A stretch of 64,000 bases of DNA from Sipunculus nudus (lineage: Eukaryota > Annelida > Sipuncula > Golfingiida > Sipunculidae): positions 19,447,079 through 19,511,078 of the forward strand of contig CM049307.1 in NCBI GenBank assembly GCA_026874595.1, read 5' to 3'. Position 1 is the stretch's first letter. Every line of letters starts with the position of its first letter. Below the pieces are notes generated by a model that was not told where the DNA came from, searched no databases, and worked only from the letters and a program-made list of their open reading frames with translations. Below are positions 1 to 11,819 of this stretch, piece after piece. The position numbers and the translations under genes were made by a program.

Positions 1-410
1 TGTGGTTGTGTACTTTATGTTGTGGTTGATTTCGTTTGCGAAGGTTTTCAAATTCGCGATGTTGACGAAGGAAAACTATCGCGAAAATAAACCATTCGTG
101 AATAAGGTCTTCAGCGTATTCAAATTGAACATTCACATATTGTACAGCCTCATCAACAGACAGCTAATTCACCCCTTTATCTACCAATATATATGAAGAA
201 GGAACCCCACTCCTTAGATGTTTAATTTCTTTGGTCTTCGTCGAATTTAATTATCTACAGTTATGAATATGCTGCGTTGGTTACTGTATCGTGATATCGC
301 GAATATGAAACCCTCGCGAAAATCACGCCTAATCTTTCACACGATCACTTGAATTTTGTTATACAGAAGATTCTAATGCAGCAAATTCTTAGTACCTCCC
401 AAACACCTTA
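1..410. other. AT-rich DNA without recognisable gene
   Basis: No domain-bearing reading frame is visible. Several short TCGCGA/TTCGCG-containing stretches (about 20-110 and 285-330) resemble the TTTTCGCG-type dispersed sequence seen again at 52330-52400 and 54900-54960, so part of this may be old repeat. The short open frame at the left edge has no recognisable features. Confidence 0.5.
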
Positions 411-700
411 TAGCCTTGTTATGGTTTTGCGTGTGAGTAAACACGGTGAAGTGTATATCTGTTAACCATAACAAGGCCGCGTGTCCCAAACATGAACGTG
501 CATGGTTGTGATACATGCACCGGTTGTAAGCCTGGGCCTGGGAAAAAACGGAAAACGGTCCACTTTTTTTATACTTGTGTACAGGAGTAAATCAAAAGGT
601 TTCAGTGTACAATATTTTGGCACTCATAATTCCATTTTAAAGAGAAGACGCTATTTTTCATGTTAAATATTCATGCTTAGGTCCTTTAACCTCGCAAATC
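411..700. repeat. Dispersed repeat, copy 1 (palindromic CCTTGTTATGGTT end)
   Basis: A perfect 13-bp inverted repeat (CCTTGTTATGGTT at 414-426, AACCATAACAAGG at 464-476) is followed by sequence that aligns by eye with 28500-28592 plus 28935-29233 (shared ACAGGAGTAA, CAATATTTTGG, TTTTAAAG, GCTATTTTTC). The second copy carries a nested MITE, which confirms that the two are paralogous repeats. The class is unknown. Confidence 0.6.
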
Positions 701-2477
701 TGAAGCTAACCATGCATGCATGGCATAAACTATAATGAAGTAGTGGTTGTCATGTTATCATCGTCGTTTAACTGTTTGTTTCTCCACACAATATCTCGGG
801 GTTTTTTTAATTTTACTTAAATTTAGAGGACAAATAGGACATGACCCAAGGAACTATTAAATCTAAATGTGGCCGTGTGTCAAGCAATACTTGGCGCTAT
901 TCGGTTTCAATTCAATAAATACATCCTAATTCTAATCACTTTTTCAATGGGAGCTTTTCAGCGGTTGCGCCTGAGACTTTGACAAGCTTAATGTGACCTC
1001 AGATGGAGACTATAAGCAAAACAGGTTTGTCCAGCTAACATCTTAAAAAGCTAACAAAGAATATCAATAAATGAAATCAATAATAAAGCGGTAACGTAGG
1101 AGAGGAAGAATTGACATTTTTTTCTGTTCTGTATGTAGTAATTCATTAATTGTAAGTGGGGCGGGCCGGTGAAAATGGCTCTCCGATAACCTTATCACGA
1201 AATTTCCAAAATGTCAAACATCTTAAGATATATTAGGATTTGTTTTAAAATTTTACCCTCATGATTCACTTGACACTGCAAGATCAGAAACGGGAATTTC
1301 CTATGCATGGGCGTGGCCACACAGGAGTTTCGTGACATCGATTTGGTGCAATGCATGGTGTTTCCGATGGGCCGAGTTCACCCGGATATATACATCACAT
1401 GCAAGGTTTATGCTTTAATTGGTAGAAGACACCGAGACTGTCCTTTCGAACGATTTCCCAAACAATGTAAAATTCTTCAGGAAATATGAGAAATTGTGGA
1501 AATGACACCCTTAGTATTCACTTGGGTCACCGTTAATTATAATACAATGTACATATATTTTACAGCGATATTAAAACAATCCAGGTGCATGCTTTTATAA
1601 ATGTGTTGCAATAATGTTTTGCAACGTACCCCTGTTAAACACAACATGCCATACTATTCTGATCTGAATGGTCAACCTCTGTAGCTTTTTCTTCATATAA
1701 TCGTGTTGTGCACCATACTTCTATTCATAAGATGGGTCAGACCCATAACTGATTTTAAGATCAGACCCATTAACCCATCCCCAATGTTTTGGAATCAGGT
1801 TTCGAAATGGCGAGATAGGTCAGACCCAAAGACCGGTATCGGTAATTGGTTCAATCCCATCTTAAGATATGTCAGGCCTATTTACCGATCCCCAGTGCCT
1901 TTATTGGAATTAGCGTTTAACTTGGCAAGGGCCCATCTTCTATTGCACATATACTGACCTTTATATATAAAAGCCATAAATTAATATGTGAGTTTACCGA
2001 GTGGATTGCATTTGGTATGAGTAAAATATAGCATATTTGCCTTTTATATTGTATATTTGCCTTGTATATTGTGTATTTTCATAGGATATGTGTATTTTTA
2101 TCATATGTATACCACTGATATGTTCACTACTTCCAAGACCCTATTAGAAATCAGTTCAATATGCTATTGAGCATCCTGGTATATATCTTTGTATTATATA
2201 TAAAATTTACAACAATAACAACCTCTTTGCCCCGCCCTGTTATGTTCCAGTATCGCACGTGTACCCCGACCAATCCTATTGTGCACCCGAGGACAATAGG
2301 ATCAGTGTCCGTCTTTCACATGCACCCCCCCCCCCCGAATCGCACAAAGCATAATCTCGTAAAGTCTCGGCTTTTCAAACCAAGCCGTTAGCTTCATTCT
2401 AACCACATTCACCTGATGATCGGGTCGCATCCCGTGAAAAAGACTGTTGTGAATTAACAGTGTTGTTTTTCTTCAGA
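701..2477. other. Intergenic AT-rich DNA with minor repeats
   Basis: No supported gene. Positions 1285-1345 contain a dispersed motif (AGATCAGAAACGGGAATTTC followed by a GTGGCCACACAGGAGTTTCGTGA-like stretch) that recurs at 31461-31530 and 61136-61212. Positions 1725-1895 contain a local cluster of GGGTCAGACCCAT-like words in both orientations. Similar GGTCAG...GATGGCG words occur at 4320-4410. Confidence 0.5.
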
Positions 2478-2478
2478 G

Positions 2479-2534
<56 letters not shown>
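2478..2534. repeat. (TA)n microsatellite
   Basis: Uninterrupted TA dinucleotide tract of about 55 bp. Confidence 0.95.
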
Positions 2535-2535
<1 letters not shown>

Positions 2536-3315
2536 AATGTATATAGAACATTTTAGGATATGGCAAGTATATAAACAAATAAACTTAATGTAAATTCAAT
2601 GAAGACCTAATATTTCATATGTTGTAAATGTTTGGTATACTACTAATATGATTGTCATCCTTTTAGCTTATTGCTCCACTTGCCAGTAGTCTGCATAAAT
2701 CGAAAATTGCAATTATGTGGCCAACATATATGGATTTACTTCATGCCACTGATTGATAAATGACTGCAGCTTTGTACTAGACCTTAACACAGTATAACAA
2801 ATGTGTAATATTATATATATATATGTGTGTGTGTATGAACATGATTATACAAGTTTTCAATACATCTTTTTACTCCTGCAGCTACCCTACACCTGACAAC
2901 TAGTACACAGACGTTCCTCAAGCCCTGTTGAGCCATGTGGATGGATTGGTTGCAAATGAACATATGGTAAGTGCTATATGAATCCCATGCATTTATAAAT
3001 ACATGTATGATGAATATTTTCTGATAACATTCCACACGGCACTTTTTCTTGCTCAATTAAGTTTTAATTTTGTAATTTTGAAGGCACACATTTTAGGAAA
3101 TGAAACGGAGGAGGACTCTTAATCTCAGGAACTTACACCCCAATATGAATATTATATAAAGTACATCTCCAATGTAGCATCTAAAATAAAAAATTATCAG
3201 GAAGACGTATATTCAGTCATATAAGCTGTGATTCAATGTACACAAAATCCTGCACTCAACTCTGTCTTATTAAATGTGTTTTCATGGAAGTTTACATTTT
3301 ATTTTGTATTTTCAG
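2535..3315. other. AT-rich DNA, possible weak upstream exon
   Basis: A splice-acceptor-like tract (CTTTTTACTCCTGCAG ending 2881) and a donor-like GTAAGTGC (from 2967) bracket about 85 bp. All three frames across the full interval contain stops, and the open frame that starts after a second AG does not match the phase of the exon at 3316. It is therefore not called as coding. Confidence 0.3.
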
Positions 3316-3533
3316 ACACTCTGGAGAAAACATCTTCGTTACAAATTATGAGTAGTAGGAGGGACCAGAGCAAGTCTATTGTTCAAGTACAGAAACAGAA
3401 AATGAAGAGAAAGCTATATGATCGTCACGTGGGTAGCCGTGAACCCAGCCTTGCATGGAGTGGTAAACTACTTGCCAGAAGGGAAGCCGGGGTGGATGAC
3501 GATACACCTAAAGCTTCACGACTTTTTATGTGA
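3316..3533 (+). CDS. Candidate 3'-terminal coding exon, unrecognised protein
   Basis: A good acceptor (TTTTGTATTTTCAG ending 3315) opens a frame of 71 residues after a 2-nt split codon, ending at TGA 3531-3533. AATAAA follows at 3643-3648, as expected for a last exon. The peptide is strongly basic and polar, with an MSSRRDQSK start-like stretch, a K/R-rich middle (QKQKMKRKLYDRH), an EPSLAWSGKLLARREAG segment and an acidic DDD followed by TPKASRLFM. That composition is unlike the surrounding AT-rich non-coding translations, and the codons look used. I do not recognise the family. No upstream exon of matching phase was found in the window, so the rest of the gene may lie off the left edge. It could also be a chance frame or a retrocopy. 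Confidence 0.35.
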
Positions 3534-3642
3534 ACACTGAAACACACTCAGACAGAACTCTGTCCACATTGTAAGGAATAATCAGTCGTAAAACTGTTGC
3601 AGACAAAAACACGTATCACATGTTACATGACCACTTGGTTTT

Positions 3643-3648
3643 AATAAA
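3643..3648 (+). promoter_or_regulatory. Poly(A) signal AATAAA of the candidate terminal exon
   Basis: Canonical hexamer 110 bp after the TGA at 3531-3533. It supports reading 3316-3533 as a last exon, but in AT-rich DNA the hexamer is frequent by chance. Confidence 0.3.
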
Positions 3649-3673
3649 TATATGTTCCACTTGAAATGTCTGT

Positions 3674-3674
<1 letters not shown>

Positions 3675-3729
<55 letters not shown>

Positions 3730-3765
3730 AGAAAGAGAGAGAGAGAGAGAAAGAGAGCGATAGAG
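3675..3765. repeat. Compound (TA)n-(GA)n microsatellite
   Basis: A TA tract of about 50 bp runs directly into a purine-rich GA/GAGA tract. Confidence 0.9.
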
Positions 3766-3811
3766 AGAGAATGAATACGGATGAACCTGTCACAGCAAAC
3801 ATTAGACAACC

Positions 3812-3915
3812 CGTTTGACAACCCTAGAGGGTTTTCAAATTGATATTTTGACAACCTGGGTTGTTGTTTTAGGTACACCTATTTGACAACCCTAAGATTG
3901 TCCATTTGACAACCC
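3812..3915. repeat. Cluster of TTTGACAACCCTA words
   Basis: Four spaced copies of TTGACAACC(CTA) occur within about 100 bp, with intervening GGGTTGTTGTT in the opposite sense. This gives local hairpin potential. Probably a decayed repeat; the function is unknown. Confidence 0.5.
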
Positions 3916-4439
3916 TATATGTTTTCACATGTATACCCATGTACACCCGAAATGCAAGTGTATTCTATATAGCATTATGTCATGCTTGCATGTAATCTGT
4001 ATATGATGTATATTTATTTCATTTTATGTGTAACTAATTTTACCCAGGACCCTACTGAGCTGAATATATATGGTATCCTAGTAAAACATGTTTTAAAATA
4101 AAATAAAACAAAATTCCTGTGGGAGGTGTGGGGGGGATTGTTACAAATTGAATTCCTCGGTCGATCCAACAAAGCTGTCGGTGTTTATCGGTATAGCTCG
4201 GCATAAATACACAATCAATATGATGCGGGGATTATATAGAGGAGCATTTATTTAATCCTTTATATTCTTCTTTTTTTTACATTCAATCCGTATACATATA
4301 GCTCATGATCGGGTATTGGCCTGAACCATCTTAAGACGGTTTGGTCATCTTCAGATGGGCGACAGAAAAACCGATTGGATATTAAGATTGGTCAGATCGG
4401 AAGATGGCGCGTAACAAATACTCTATAAAAGTGCTATAA
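3916..4439. other. AT-rich intergenic DNA
   Basis: No gene seen. The GGTCAG/GATGGGCG words at 4320-4410 resemble the cluster near 1725-1895. Confidence 0.4.
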
Positions 4440-4476
4440 GGCCAAAATAAAAAAAGGTATGCTTCTCAGGCACTTT
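4440..4476. mobile_element. Solo terminal inverted repeat of a Harbinger-like MITE
   Basis: GGCCAAAATAAAAAAAGG followed by TATGCTTCTCAGGCACTT matches the left terminus of the elements at 28595 and 32962, and is preceded by the same TAA. No right end is present, so this is a truncated copy. Confidence 0.65.
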
Positions 4477-5402
4477 TTCATAATCCAGACAGATATGTAT
4501 CAAAGTAAACATTAGTCATGTATATATAAAACCCGGCACGAAATAGACATCAACATGAAGTACACATATTCAGAGTACATTGAACACTTGTAGAAGGTCC
4601 TGTCTCATTTTCCAAAGGTCTCTAACGTTTCATATGTTAACATATATGAGTGTTTATATAGGCAATATATCAGATTTTACTTTTCCTATTAATTGCTACC
4701 AAAAATGGTCCAAAAACTTGTCTCTTTGCATTACATTAAACCAATATTCAACACATTTTACCCCCCCCCCCCCCAAAAAAAATGATGAATGTAGCCAGTC
4801 CTGACACCTCGATATAAACATTAAAGGATGTTTCGATATTCCATATTTCTATATCCGTAACGTACGATTACCGTTTTTTTTTTAAGAAATGTTCATTTTT
4901 TTTCCTTTTTGTAGTACCATGGTATCTACCTATGCTATTTCAATATATTCAAATAAAAAAGTAATTTTCTAAAATTGGACTGTCCCGGTCGTTCTTGGAT
5001 GAGGTAAATTGTTCTTCTTTTTATCTTATCCATTCATTTTTATTTTTCGAAGCTATCCTTAATCACTAGTATGCTAGAAAACCTAGAGGTGTTATATCTT
5101 CTCCTCGGTTCGTAAAATTGAAGCCTTTTAGAAATTTACAGCAATGTGTTATGTTCATTTCAGGTGTTTTTGTGGAATTTGGTGGAGTTCTATGGTAAGG
5201 CGCAATTAAGGAACAATCCATTATTTTAAGGTAATATGAATCACCATTTTGCTTTTATTTTAGTTCAAAAGATTCTTTTCCATTGTTGGTCTTTTCGTAG
5301 CGAGGTATTTACGGTTGGTTTCGTTCTGGCGCTCATCTGTGGGCCGGCTTGGTGAACCGTGACAGAAACACAGGATAGTTATAATAATTATTATTAATTT
5401 CC
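4477..5402. other. AT-rich intergenic DNA
   Basis: No gene is seen. It contains a poly-C/poly-A tract at 4761-4782. Confidence 0.4.
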
Positions 5403-5595
5403 AGAAGCGGATCCGGGGGGGGGGGGGGGGGGTCATCAGAAACAACGTTTTTTTAAGGGCTTCACACGAAATGTTGCGGCCTGAGCCCGCCCCCCCCCCC
5501 CTTTTTCCAGACCTGGGGTCCTTTTTTTAGGGTTTCATCAGTACCTCCTGGGTTGGACCCCCCCCCCCCCTTTCCCAAATCCCGGATCCGCCCCT
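5403..5595. mobile_element. Short MITE with GCGGATCC termini, copy 1
   Basis: The termini are inverted copies: AGAAGCGGATCCGGGGG at the left, and the reverse complement of AGGGGCGGATCCGGGATTTG at the right. The interior has poly-G and poly-C runs. A second copy with the same ends is at 16914-17098. The autonomous family is not known from this window. Confidence 0.65.
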
Positions 5596-6400
5596 GATTT
5601 CATTATTATTGTCATTATTATCACCCCCATCATAATTACCAAGCGACTAGGTAATTGAAATAATAATTATTCTTATCATATCAAGAGCTATAGTTAATAA
5701 AATATTTATTTATTTTAACATTTATTTTAACATATTTTACGCAGATGTTATTAAGTGGATCAGCATGTTTATTACAGAGAGGTGAATACTGTGACATTGC
5801 AGTCAGGGGCCGGCTGTCACACTTCATATACAGCGGCCCTGGTGGTCGCGCCCTGCAAATGGAACCGAGTGAGCTCACTCAACATGATTACATGTTATTA
5901 GCAGAACCACCCTTCACAGCGCTAAGCCGGTGTCTAAAAACACAGCTCACCTACTGATTTGTGTGGGGTGGCTGTCTGAAGGATAGACCCGCCGTCACAA
6001 ATGAGCTCGGCGCAGCTGGGTTCTGTCAAGGCAGCTCCCCATTCAAATATTGTCACGATCAGTTATTTAATTGATTAAGTGCACAGACAGATGTTGCCTG
6101 CAGTGGCGGTATCAATGGCACCGCTACCGCCTTGTACTGGAGGGGTAGCGGCTTCCCAGCCTGTCATGCATGCATATTGATTTTATTTTCGTCTGGCACA
6201 CGGGCTATCACAAACACTTGTGTCATCACGCATCTAACAGACATAAGCTATTATACATCTGGAAAGGCGGTGAAAGGTTGGTATTCACTGATGTGCGAAG
6301 AGGAATGTGATATGTGCCACCCCCGTTTAGAAATGAACTTGCCTGGCCTGGGGCACTTCGATCCAGTATTCAGTTTGCTCAAGAACAAGTAAAACACTTG
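5596..6400. other. ATOH8 upstream DNA, partly complex sequence
   Basis: From about 5740 the sequence becomes GC-balanced and non-repetitive, as at the proposed regulatory islands. An open frame at 5745-5957 preceded by TTTTACGCAG was considered as an exon, but its product has no recognisable feature. Possible upstream regulatory sequence of the bHLH gene. Confidence 0.35.
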
Positions 6401-6772
6401 CAGGAGGCCACCTGGCGCTAGTATTGTGTGGTGGCCTTTCTGAGAGCTGGCCCTTTGCACTAACCCACCCTTGCTTGGCATTTTTAATCGGTGCTCAACC
6501 TCTCGCCATATAATTTTGTGTGAGCGGCTTCTCGCGTACATGCCTCACCGAGGCATATAGCGCTTGAGTGAATCCAGTGAAACGTGAACTTGTACGCTCT
6601 GATATTTTTGTATGGGCAGCGGCGGTAGCTCTCATGCGAGATAGTAATCTGAAGTAGATTAGTCAATAAATAACGCGCAGCTGCGGGTTAACAGCGAACA
6701 TCTGGCCGACCCGGCTAGGCGCAGCGCGAGTGAAGCGCCGCATAGCAACACAAGCGAGCGGGGAGCGAAGAT
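6401..6772 (+). promoter_or_regulatory. Promoter/5' UTR region of the ATOH8-like gene
   Basis: GC and CpG content rise sharply toward the start codon (6700-6772). An AATAAATAAC stretch near 6664 is the only TATA-like element, and a CAGCTG E-box lies at about 6678. An in-frame TAG at 6743-6745 limits the protein to the ATG at 6773. No transcription start can be fixed from sequence alone. Confidence 0.45.
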
Positions 6773-7639
6773 ATGGAACCGGGGGCCACGGACACCTGTC
6801 TGCCCATGTCGAGTTCCACCCCGTCTCCTGGGGGTTCTGGACGTCGGAGAGGGCACAGGACGGAAGCTGATATTTCCCCCAGTACCCCAGGTAGAAAAAA
6901 TAAACGAAAGATGTCCGAGCCACGCAAGCTGACTGACTTTAGTGTTAAGAAACTGTGTCGAAGCAGGTCAGCTTCCCCAGCTGAGGAAGGCAGTGGCGAC
7001 ATGGATCAAGGGTTGACTGATGAAGCTGGCGGGGTAGGGTTAGGACCCCCATCACCCAATTCAGACACGGGACCACGAGGCATGGATTCCAGACCAGTAC
7101 ACCCTGCATTTGCTGTTCCAGGCTTCGCAGTGCCAGTTGGTGTGCCAATGTTACCGGGATACGGACTACCCCCGGGGTATCCCTCCTACCCAGGGGGCGT
7201 TACCCTACCCTCCCCGGGAATGACAGGAATGGGTCACTCACCGACTAACAGTACAACTTCATCAGAGGGTAGGAAAAGTAGTAACAAATCGGGACAAGTG
7301 CCAAACAGTGCTGTCATGTCAGGGGGTAACAGAAAAAGAAAAAATTACAAAAACATGACCCGGGAAAGGAGAATAGAGGCGAACGCGCGTGAAAGGTCGA
7401 GAGTGCATCTGATAAGCGCGGCTTTTGAAAACCTCCGCCGGGCCGTGCCTTCATATAGCTACAACCAGAGACTGTCAAAACTAGCTATCCTCAGAATAGC
7501 ATGTAGTTACATCTTATCCCTAGCGCGGCTCGCTGACCAGGACTATAGCCAGGATAGTAGTAATCTTTCATTTTCTGAATGTGTGGATTTGTGTACAAGG
7601 ACTATACAGACAGAAGGTCGGGCGAGGCGGAGGCACTGA
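6773..7639 (+). CDS. ATOH8: Atonal homologue 8 (net-like) bHLH transcription factor
   Basis: A nuclear bHLH transcription factor of the ATOH8/Net family that binds E-boxes as a dimer. The 288-residue frame is a single exon. Residues 1-190 are low-complexity: Ser/Pro/Gly-rich with basic patches (GRRRGHR, GRKNKRK) and a Pro/Gly/Val-rich stretch at about 107-150. The basic region and helix 1 run from about 196 (RERRIEANARERSRVH), then the loop SYSYNQRLSKLAIL and helix 2 to about 253 (RIACSYILSLARLAD). The C-terminal block DYSQDSSNLSFSEC followed by CTRTIQTEGRARRRH is the ATOH8-specific tail and separates it from atonal, neurogenin and Twist proteins. The tail ends in a basic cluster right before TGA, so the 3' end looks complete. 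The ATG is the first after an in-frame TAG (6743), but homologues vary here and the N-terminus has no recognisable motif. Vertebrate ATOH8 is split by introns, whereas this coding region is continuous. Confidence 0.95.
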   Translation: MEPGATDTCLPMSSSTPSPGGSGRRRGHRTEADISPSTPGRKNKRKMSEPRKLTDFSVKKLCRSRSASPAEEGSGDMDQGLTDEAGGVGLGPPSPNSDTGPRGMDSRPVHPAFAVPGFAVPVGVPMLPGYGLPPGYPSYPGGVTLPSPGMTGMGHSPTNSTTSSEGRKSSNKSGQVPNSAVMSGGNRKRKNYKNMTRERRIEANARERSRVHLISAAFENLRRAVPSYSYNQRLSKLAILRIACSYILSLARLADQDYSQDSSNLSFSECVDLCTRTIQTEGRARRRH

Positions 7640-8754
7640 CCGCCGGTGGTCAGTTTGGTCGGGTTGCCATCACACAACATACAAGATGCTGGCTTTTCAG
7701 CTCTCTCGCCTTGCCGACCCGCTCAATAACAACAGCTCCATCGGGATTAGCTGCGCCAGATGTACACAGCAGATGTTATGCCAGGCTCTGCCAGACCGTT
7801 AACCCTTTTAAATCCTGGCGACATGTGACCTGACCTGTGAGGCTTTCAAGGCCTAATCTGATAACACCGGAGTACACATGCATGGAAACTTAATCCACAG
7901 AGTTCCAAAGTTTACGTGACCAGTTGAACGTCACGGGGTGTATTACATATATGGATTGAGGTTTTCAAACGGATCTGGCAATCTGAAATACCGGATCTCA
8001 CTCAATTATATACTCGTCACCATGGATACCGAGCTTACCACACGGATATAGGTGTTGTCACGCTTGGGATATATTAATATACATATATTTTGTACAACAA
8101 CCTGAAGGAAAGACTAAATGTATCAAACTTACTTAGGATATATTGGTTTCACGAGAAATGATACCTGGTATTTGATGGATGAAGTTAAAATCTTTACAAA
8201 TCGAATATAATAGTGTTTTATACAAAATGTCAATGGTTCATATATATATACATATATATCACTTAACTCCAGAGTATGGACGGATAAACAAGTGTAAACT
8301 GTATAGCTCATGTTACAGGTTGATTATCTTCCTTTTGTTAAGATTTTGCTTCGTATTGAGTGAACTTTCGCGGATATTTTACACTCACCATAGTTGTAAA
8401 ACTAATTAAGCACGGATTTAATCAGGTGGTGCACCAGCTGTCATACTCGTAATCATGGTTTGAGAATCAGAAATTTACGACAATCATAGGGCAGTGTTTG
8501 AAGGCTGAGGGTACGGTTATCAGGGAACTGTAATCATGTAGACAAGAGGACATCGGCAGTCCGATTGCATCTGTTCTGTGGTTATCTTGTTTTAATATCG
8601 TTGTTTGTTATTCCGAGAGTTTGCCTTCATTCAAGTGCAGTCCACGGGACTTGTTCGTTAGTAAAAATATGTCTCTACTGAGTAGTTCATGTTAGTCATT
8701 CATTAACACTATATGATCTCTAATTTAAAAAGGGCTAAATATGTGCCTGTTCTG

Positions 8755-8811
<57 letters not shown>

Positions 8812-10426
8812 TTTTAGCTATATGTAAGAAAGCCGCGTGTACTATATATGCAACGTTTTGGCATGGGATGATATCCTTCCCCTCTGATTTGTTTAAAATC
8901 ATTAATTTTACAGTTGGATCTAGACGCAAGGAAAATGGCGAAACACTAGATTCCATTTATTTAGATTCAGCAGGTTTAACAATTGGGGGAGAAACTCGTG
9001 CTGTGGGTCCCTGAGACTCGTCTTCGGTTCTGTTGCAAGACTTTCCCGTGATCCGTTTATTGAAGATGACATCGGATGTACTTTCCGTCAGAAGCTATAT
9101 AGCAAAAGCCACCAAGCACCGGCTCGTCTGTTAGAGGTTTAACAGAATTTTAAGTCATTTTTCTCAAATGTAACATCTATATAGCTATGTCGTATATACA
9201 GTCTGTAACTTTTGTTATCTCAAGGGAGCCTTTAACTATATAAGACGCATGTTTGTCAAATATTGGTATATCTGCATGGTCAATACAAGGAAAAGATCGT
9301 CTTAAGTCTGTCGTCTCTTTTTTATTAAAACTATTTTAGCGCAAGTGATTTTAATCAGTTTATAAAAGACTTATTGTTGTTAAAATATTGAGATATGGGA
9401 GATATGGATAAAGATGAGTGAAAAAGACGGTGTCTGGTTCTTTTTTAGTCAGTCAGCATGTTATATAAAGAAATACAATTCAAGTAATCTTACTCAAAAG
9501 ATATGTGCTGCTATAGGGTAATGAAGTACCTCACAATGACTTAGTGCAGTCTATTTATACATTGTCTGCAACGGTCTCCGGGAACTGTTTCCCCGGATAC
9601 ATAGAATGTATATGGTTTTGTCATAGAGTGAAACTTCATGATGCTAATGTGGATAAAAACAGACTTATCTGCTTACCAGATAGCAAAAGTTTTCTTGGAC
9701 GCCTAATTTATGACATGTTGAGTTGATATGGTGACATGATAAGATGCTATATATATAGTGTTAGCCTTAAAGGTAACATGTAACTTACCATGTTCGCGGT
9801 AAGCTGAAATTGACGGATTAGTCGAGGTGTTTCATGTTATATAAGTTCATTCATGCATAAAATTGAACACACACGTTTGTACACTTAATTTTAATTTTGT
9901 GAAAGATGCGTACAGCTTAACACGTGCGTTCAGGTAATAACAGTCTATAATGACAGTGTTTTTGACGGTTCATATGTTTGCTTTTGTTTTTAAGAACGGT
10001 GGGTTATCAGATTTAGATATACATATATAAATTTAGGTTTCGTTCTCTATACCTCTTAAACTGTGAAAACTATAGGTTGTGACAATCTCTTAACATTATC
10101 ATATAGTATGAACTATATATGTAATAAAATATGTATATAATTATACATATTAGGATATATAAATGTACATATATACATACATACATAAATATATATATAT
10201 ATATATGGTAACCCTCTTGGCACACCTGCAGGGACTACATTGTTACGTTACAGGTGCTCATTGTTGTGGATGTGATTGTTTATTGTATACTAATGTGCTA
10301 TGAATATTAAACGTTTATGATAATCTGCCCGTTTTGTGTCATATTTCTGCATATTTGTAAATGGTCAGCAAGTGTTTATGAAAACCTTAGCCCGAGTTTC
10401 AGCTTTGTATTTGGATATTAACATTT
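7640..10426. other. ATOH8 3' flank and AT-rich intergenic DNA
   Basis: 7640-7860 is still GC-balanced and is probably 3' UTR. After that the sequence is AT-rich with TA microsatellites and no recognisable coding region. No convincing AATAAA is found close to the stop codon. Confidence 0.45.
8757..8811. repeat. (TA)n microsatellite
   Basis: Pure TA tract of about 54 bp. Confidence 0.95.
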
Positions 10427-11035
10427 AGCTCAGCTGACTGAAAATCAACTGAGGTATAGGAATGGCGATTTGTCCGTCCTCCGTCCGTTAGCAGGGCACA
10501 GATCGTAACCGCTGACCCTAGATACCTGTAACTTTATATTCAGGGAGGTCCATGAAATTCCCCTTGAAAACCTGAAATAAGGTCACTATGAATTATATTC
10601 TCCGAGCTACGGGGCTTGTAATCCCCCACCCCGAGCTTCAAAATTTTTAATTGAAACTTTGATACAAAACCTCCAGTATCTTGATAAATAATGCATTGAT
10701 TGCCCTGAATCTTGCCTTGAATATTGACCATGGCTAACTTGTCAGGTCAATAAACTAGTGGCGCCATCTGGATTTCTAATTTTTACGATTTTTTTTCTGT
10801 TTTTGAGACCGTCAAACAACTGCATTTATGTCAGTTTCTCAGCTGTGGTTTTTCATCTAGTGTCCCCTAACCAAATGTGTATATTCATTATGACTGGTTT
10901 CTTCAGTTCTTGAAGACTGGTGGCGCTACCTGTATTTTTTCCTATTTTTTGCATTTTTTTTCTTTATTTTGAGACTGCCATATTTTATTGACACTAACAT
11001 ATTTTCGTCTAGTGTCCAGAAACCTTGGGTGTTTA
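10427..11035 (+). mobile_element. HINE-like (Helentron-related) element, truncated copy
   Basis: It begins with AGCTCAGCTGACTGAAAATC, then a GTCC-rich tract and TTAGCAGGGCACAGATCGTAACC, the header shared by copies at 48948, 56321, 61829 and (inverted) 21682-23400. About one and a half internal units follow, marked by GTGGCGCCATCTGG and TTTTTGAGACCG. The 3' terminal hairpin block found in other copies is missing. Confidence 0.7.
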
Positions 11036-11468
11036 TTAGGGCCCCGCTTGAACAAGCGGATGCCCAATAGTGAACACCCTGTCCATCAGTTTGTCTATCT
11101 GTATGTCCGTCAAATTTCCTGATGAAAACTCCATTTTGGATTAACATATCGATTTCAAACCTGATTTATTTATGGTTACTCCTAAAGCAAGAACTCGATT
11201 GATTTTGGGGTCGTGAGGTCAAAGGTCATGGTCACAGGACCCACTTATTCAAAAGATTATGGATGCATTTCAAGCCAAACGTATCGCCCAAAACCTTCTG
11301 TCTAGCACATATAGCTGACCTGCCAACAGGGGTAGAAGCTGATTGATTTCAGGGTGGCAAGGTCAGAGGTCAAGGTCACAGGGGTCATCTGTCCACATAT
11401 TTGTTGAAACTGAATAAAGGATTATTTCGTAAACGACTGCACAAGCAGGGAGCTAGCATGCATAACTC

Positions 11469-11490
<22 letters not shown>
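11036..11490. repeat. Dispersed repeat with AAGGTCACAGG-type words
   Basis: Starts with a short hairpin (CCGCTTGAACAAGCGG) and contains TCAGAGGTCAAGGTCACAGG-like sequence, related to the words repeated at 62120-62590. It ends in a poly-C/poly-A tract at 11469-11502. No coding capacity. Confidence 0.5.
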
Positions 11491-11499
<9 letters not shown>

Positions 11500-11819
11500 A
11501 AGAAAATGTGATCTCAAATTCGTGATGTGTTTGTAGTAATTTAATACCTATTAAACGAACATTTTTCACTCTGTCCCTCTTGTGATACAAATTCTTTAAG
11601 TACACCTAAACAGGTATTTACCTCTGCAAGTGTGTCATTGCTTGGAATAAAAAAAGGTACAAGATTCACGTGTGTTATGTAACTGAGTAGTTTGTAAGCT
11701 TAACAGTTAATGGAGTCATTTATTTTCTAGATACTTCCCGAGTAAAACACAGGCGACTATAGTGGATGGTTGAGCTTTCGTTTCAGTTGTTCCTCGTTAT
11801 ATTCAGGGAGGTTAGTTTT

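Noticed and set aside
2881-2966. Exon upstream of the candidate terminal exon
   Set aside because: Splice-like ends are present, but all frames over the full interval contain stops, and the alternative open frame does not fit the phase of 3316.
5745-5957. Coding exon upstream of ATOH8
   Set aside because: An acceptor-like AG precedes an ATG, but the 70-residue product shows no recognised feature and the other strand is equally open.
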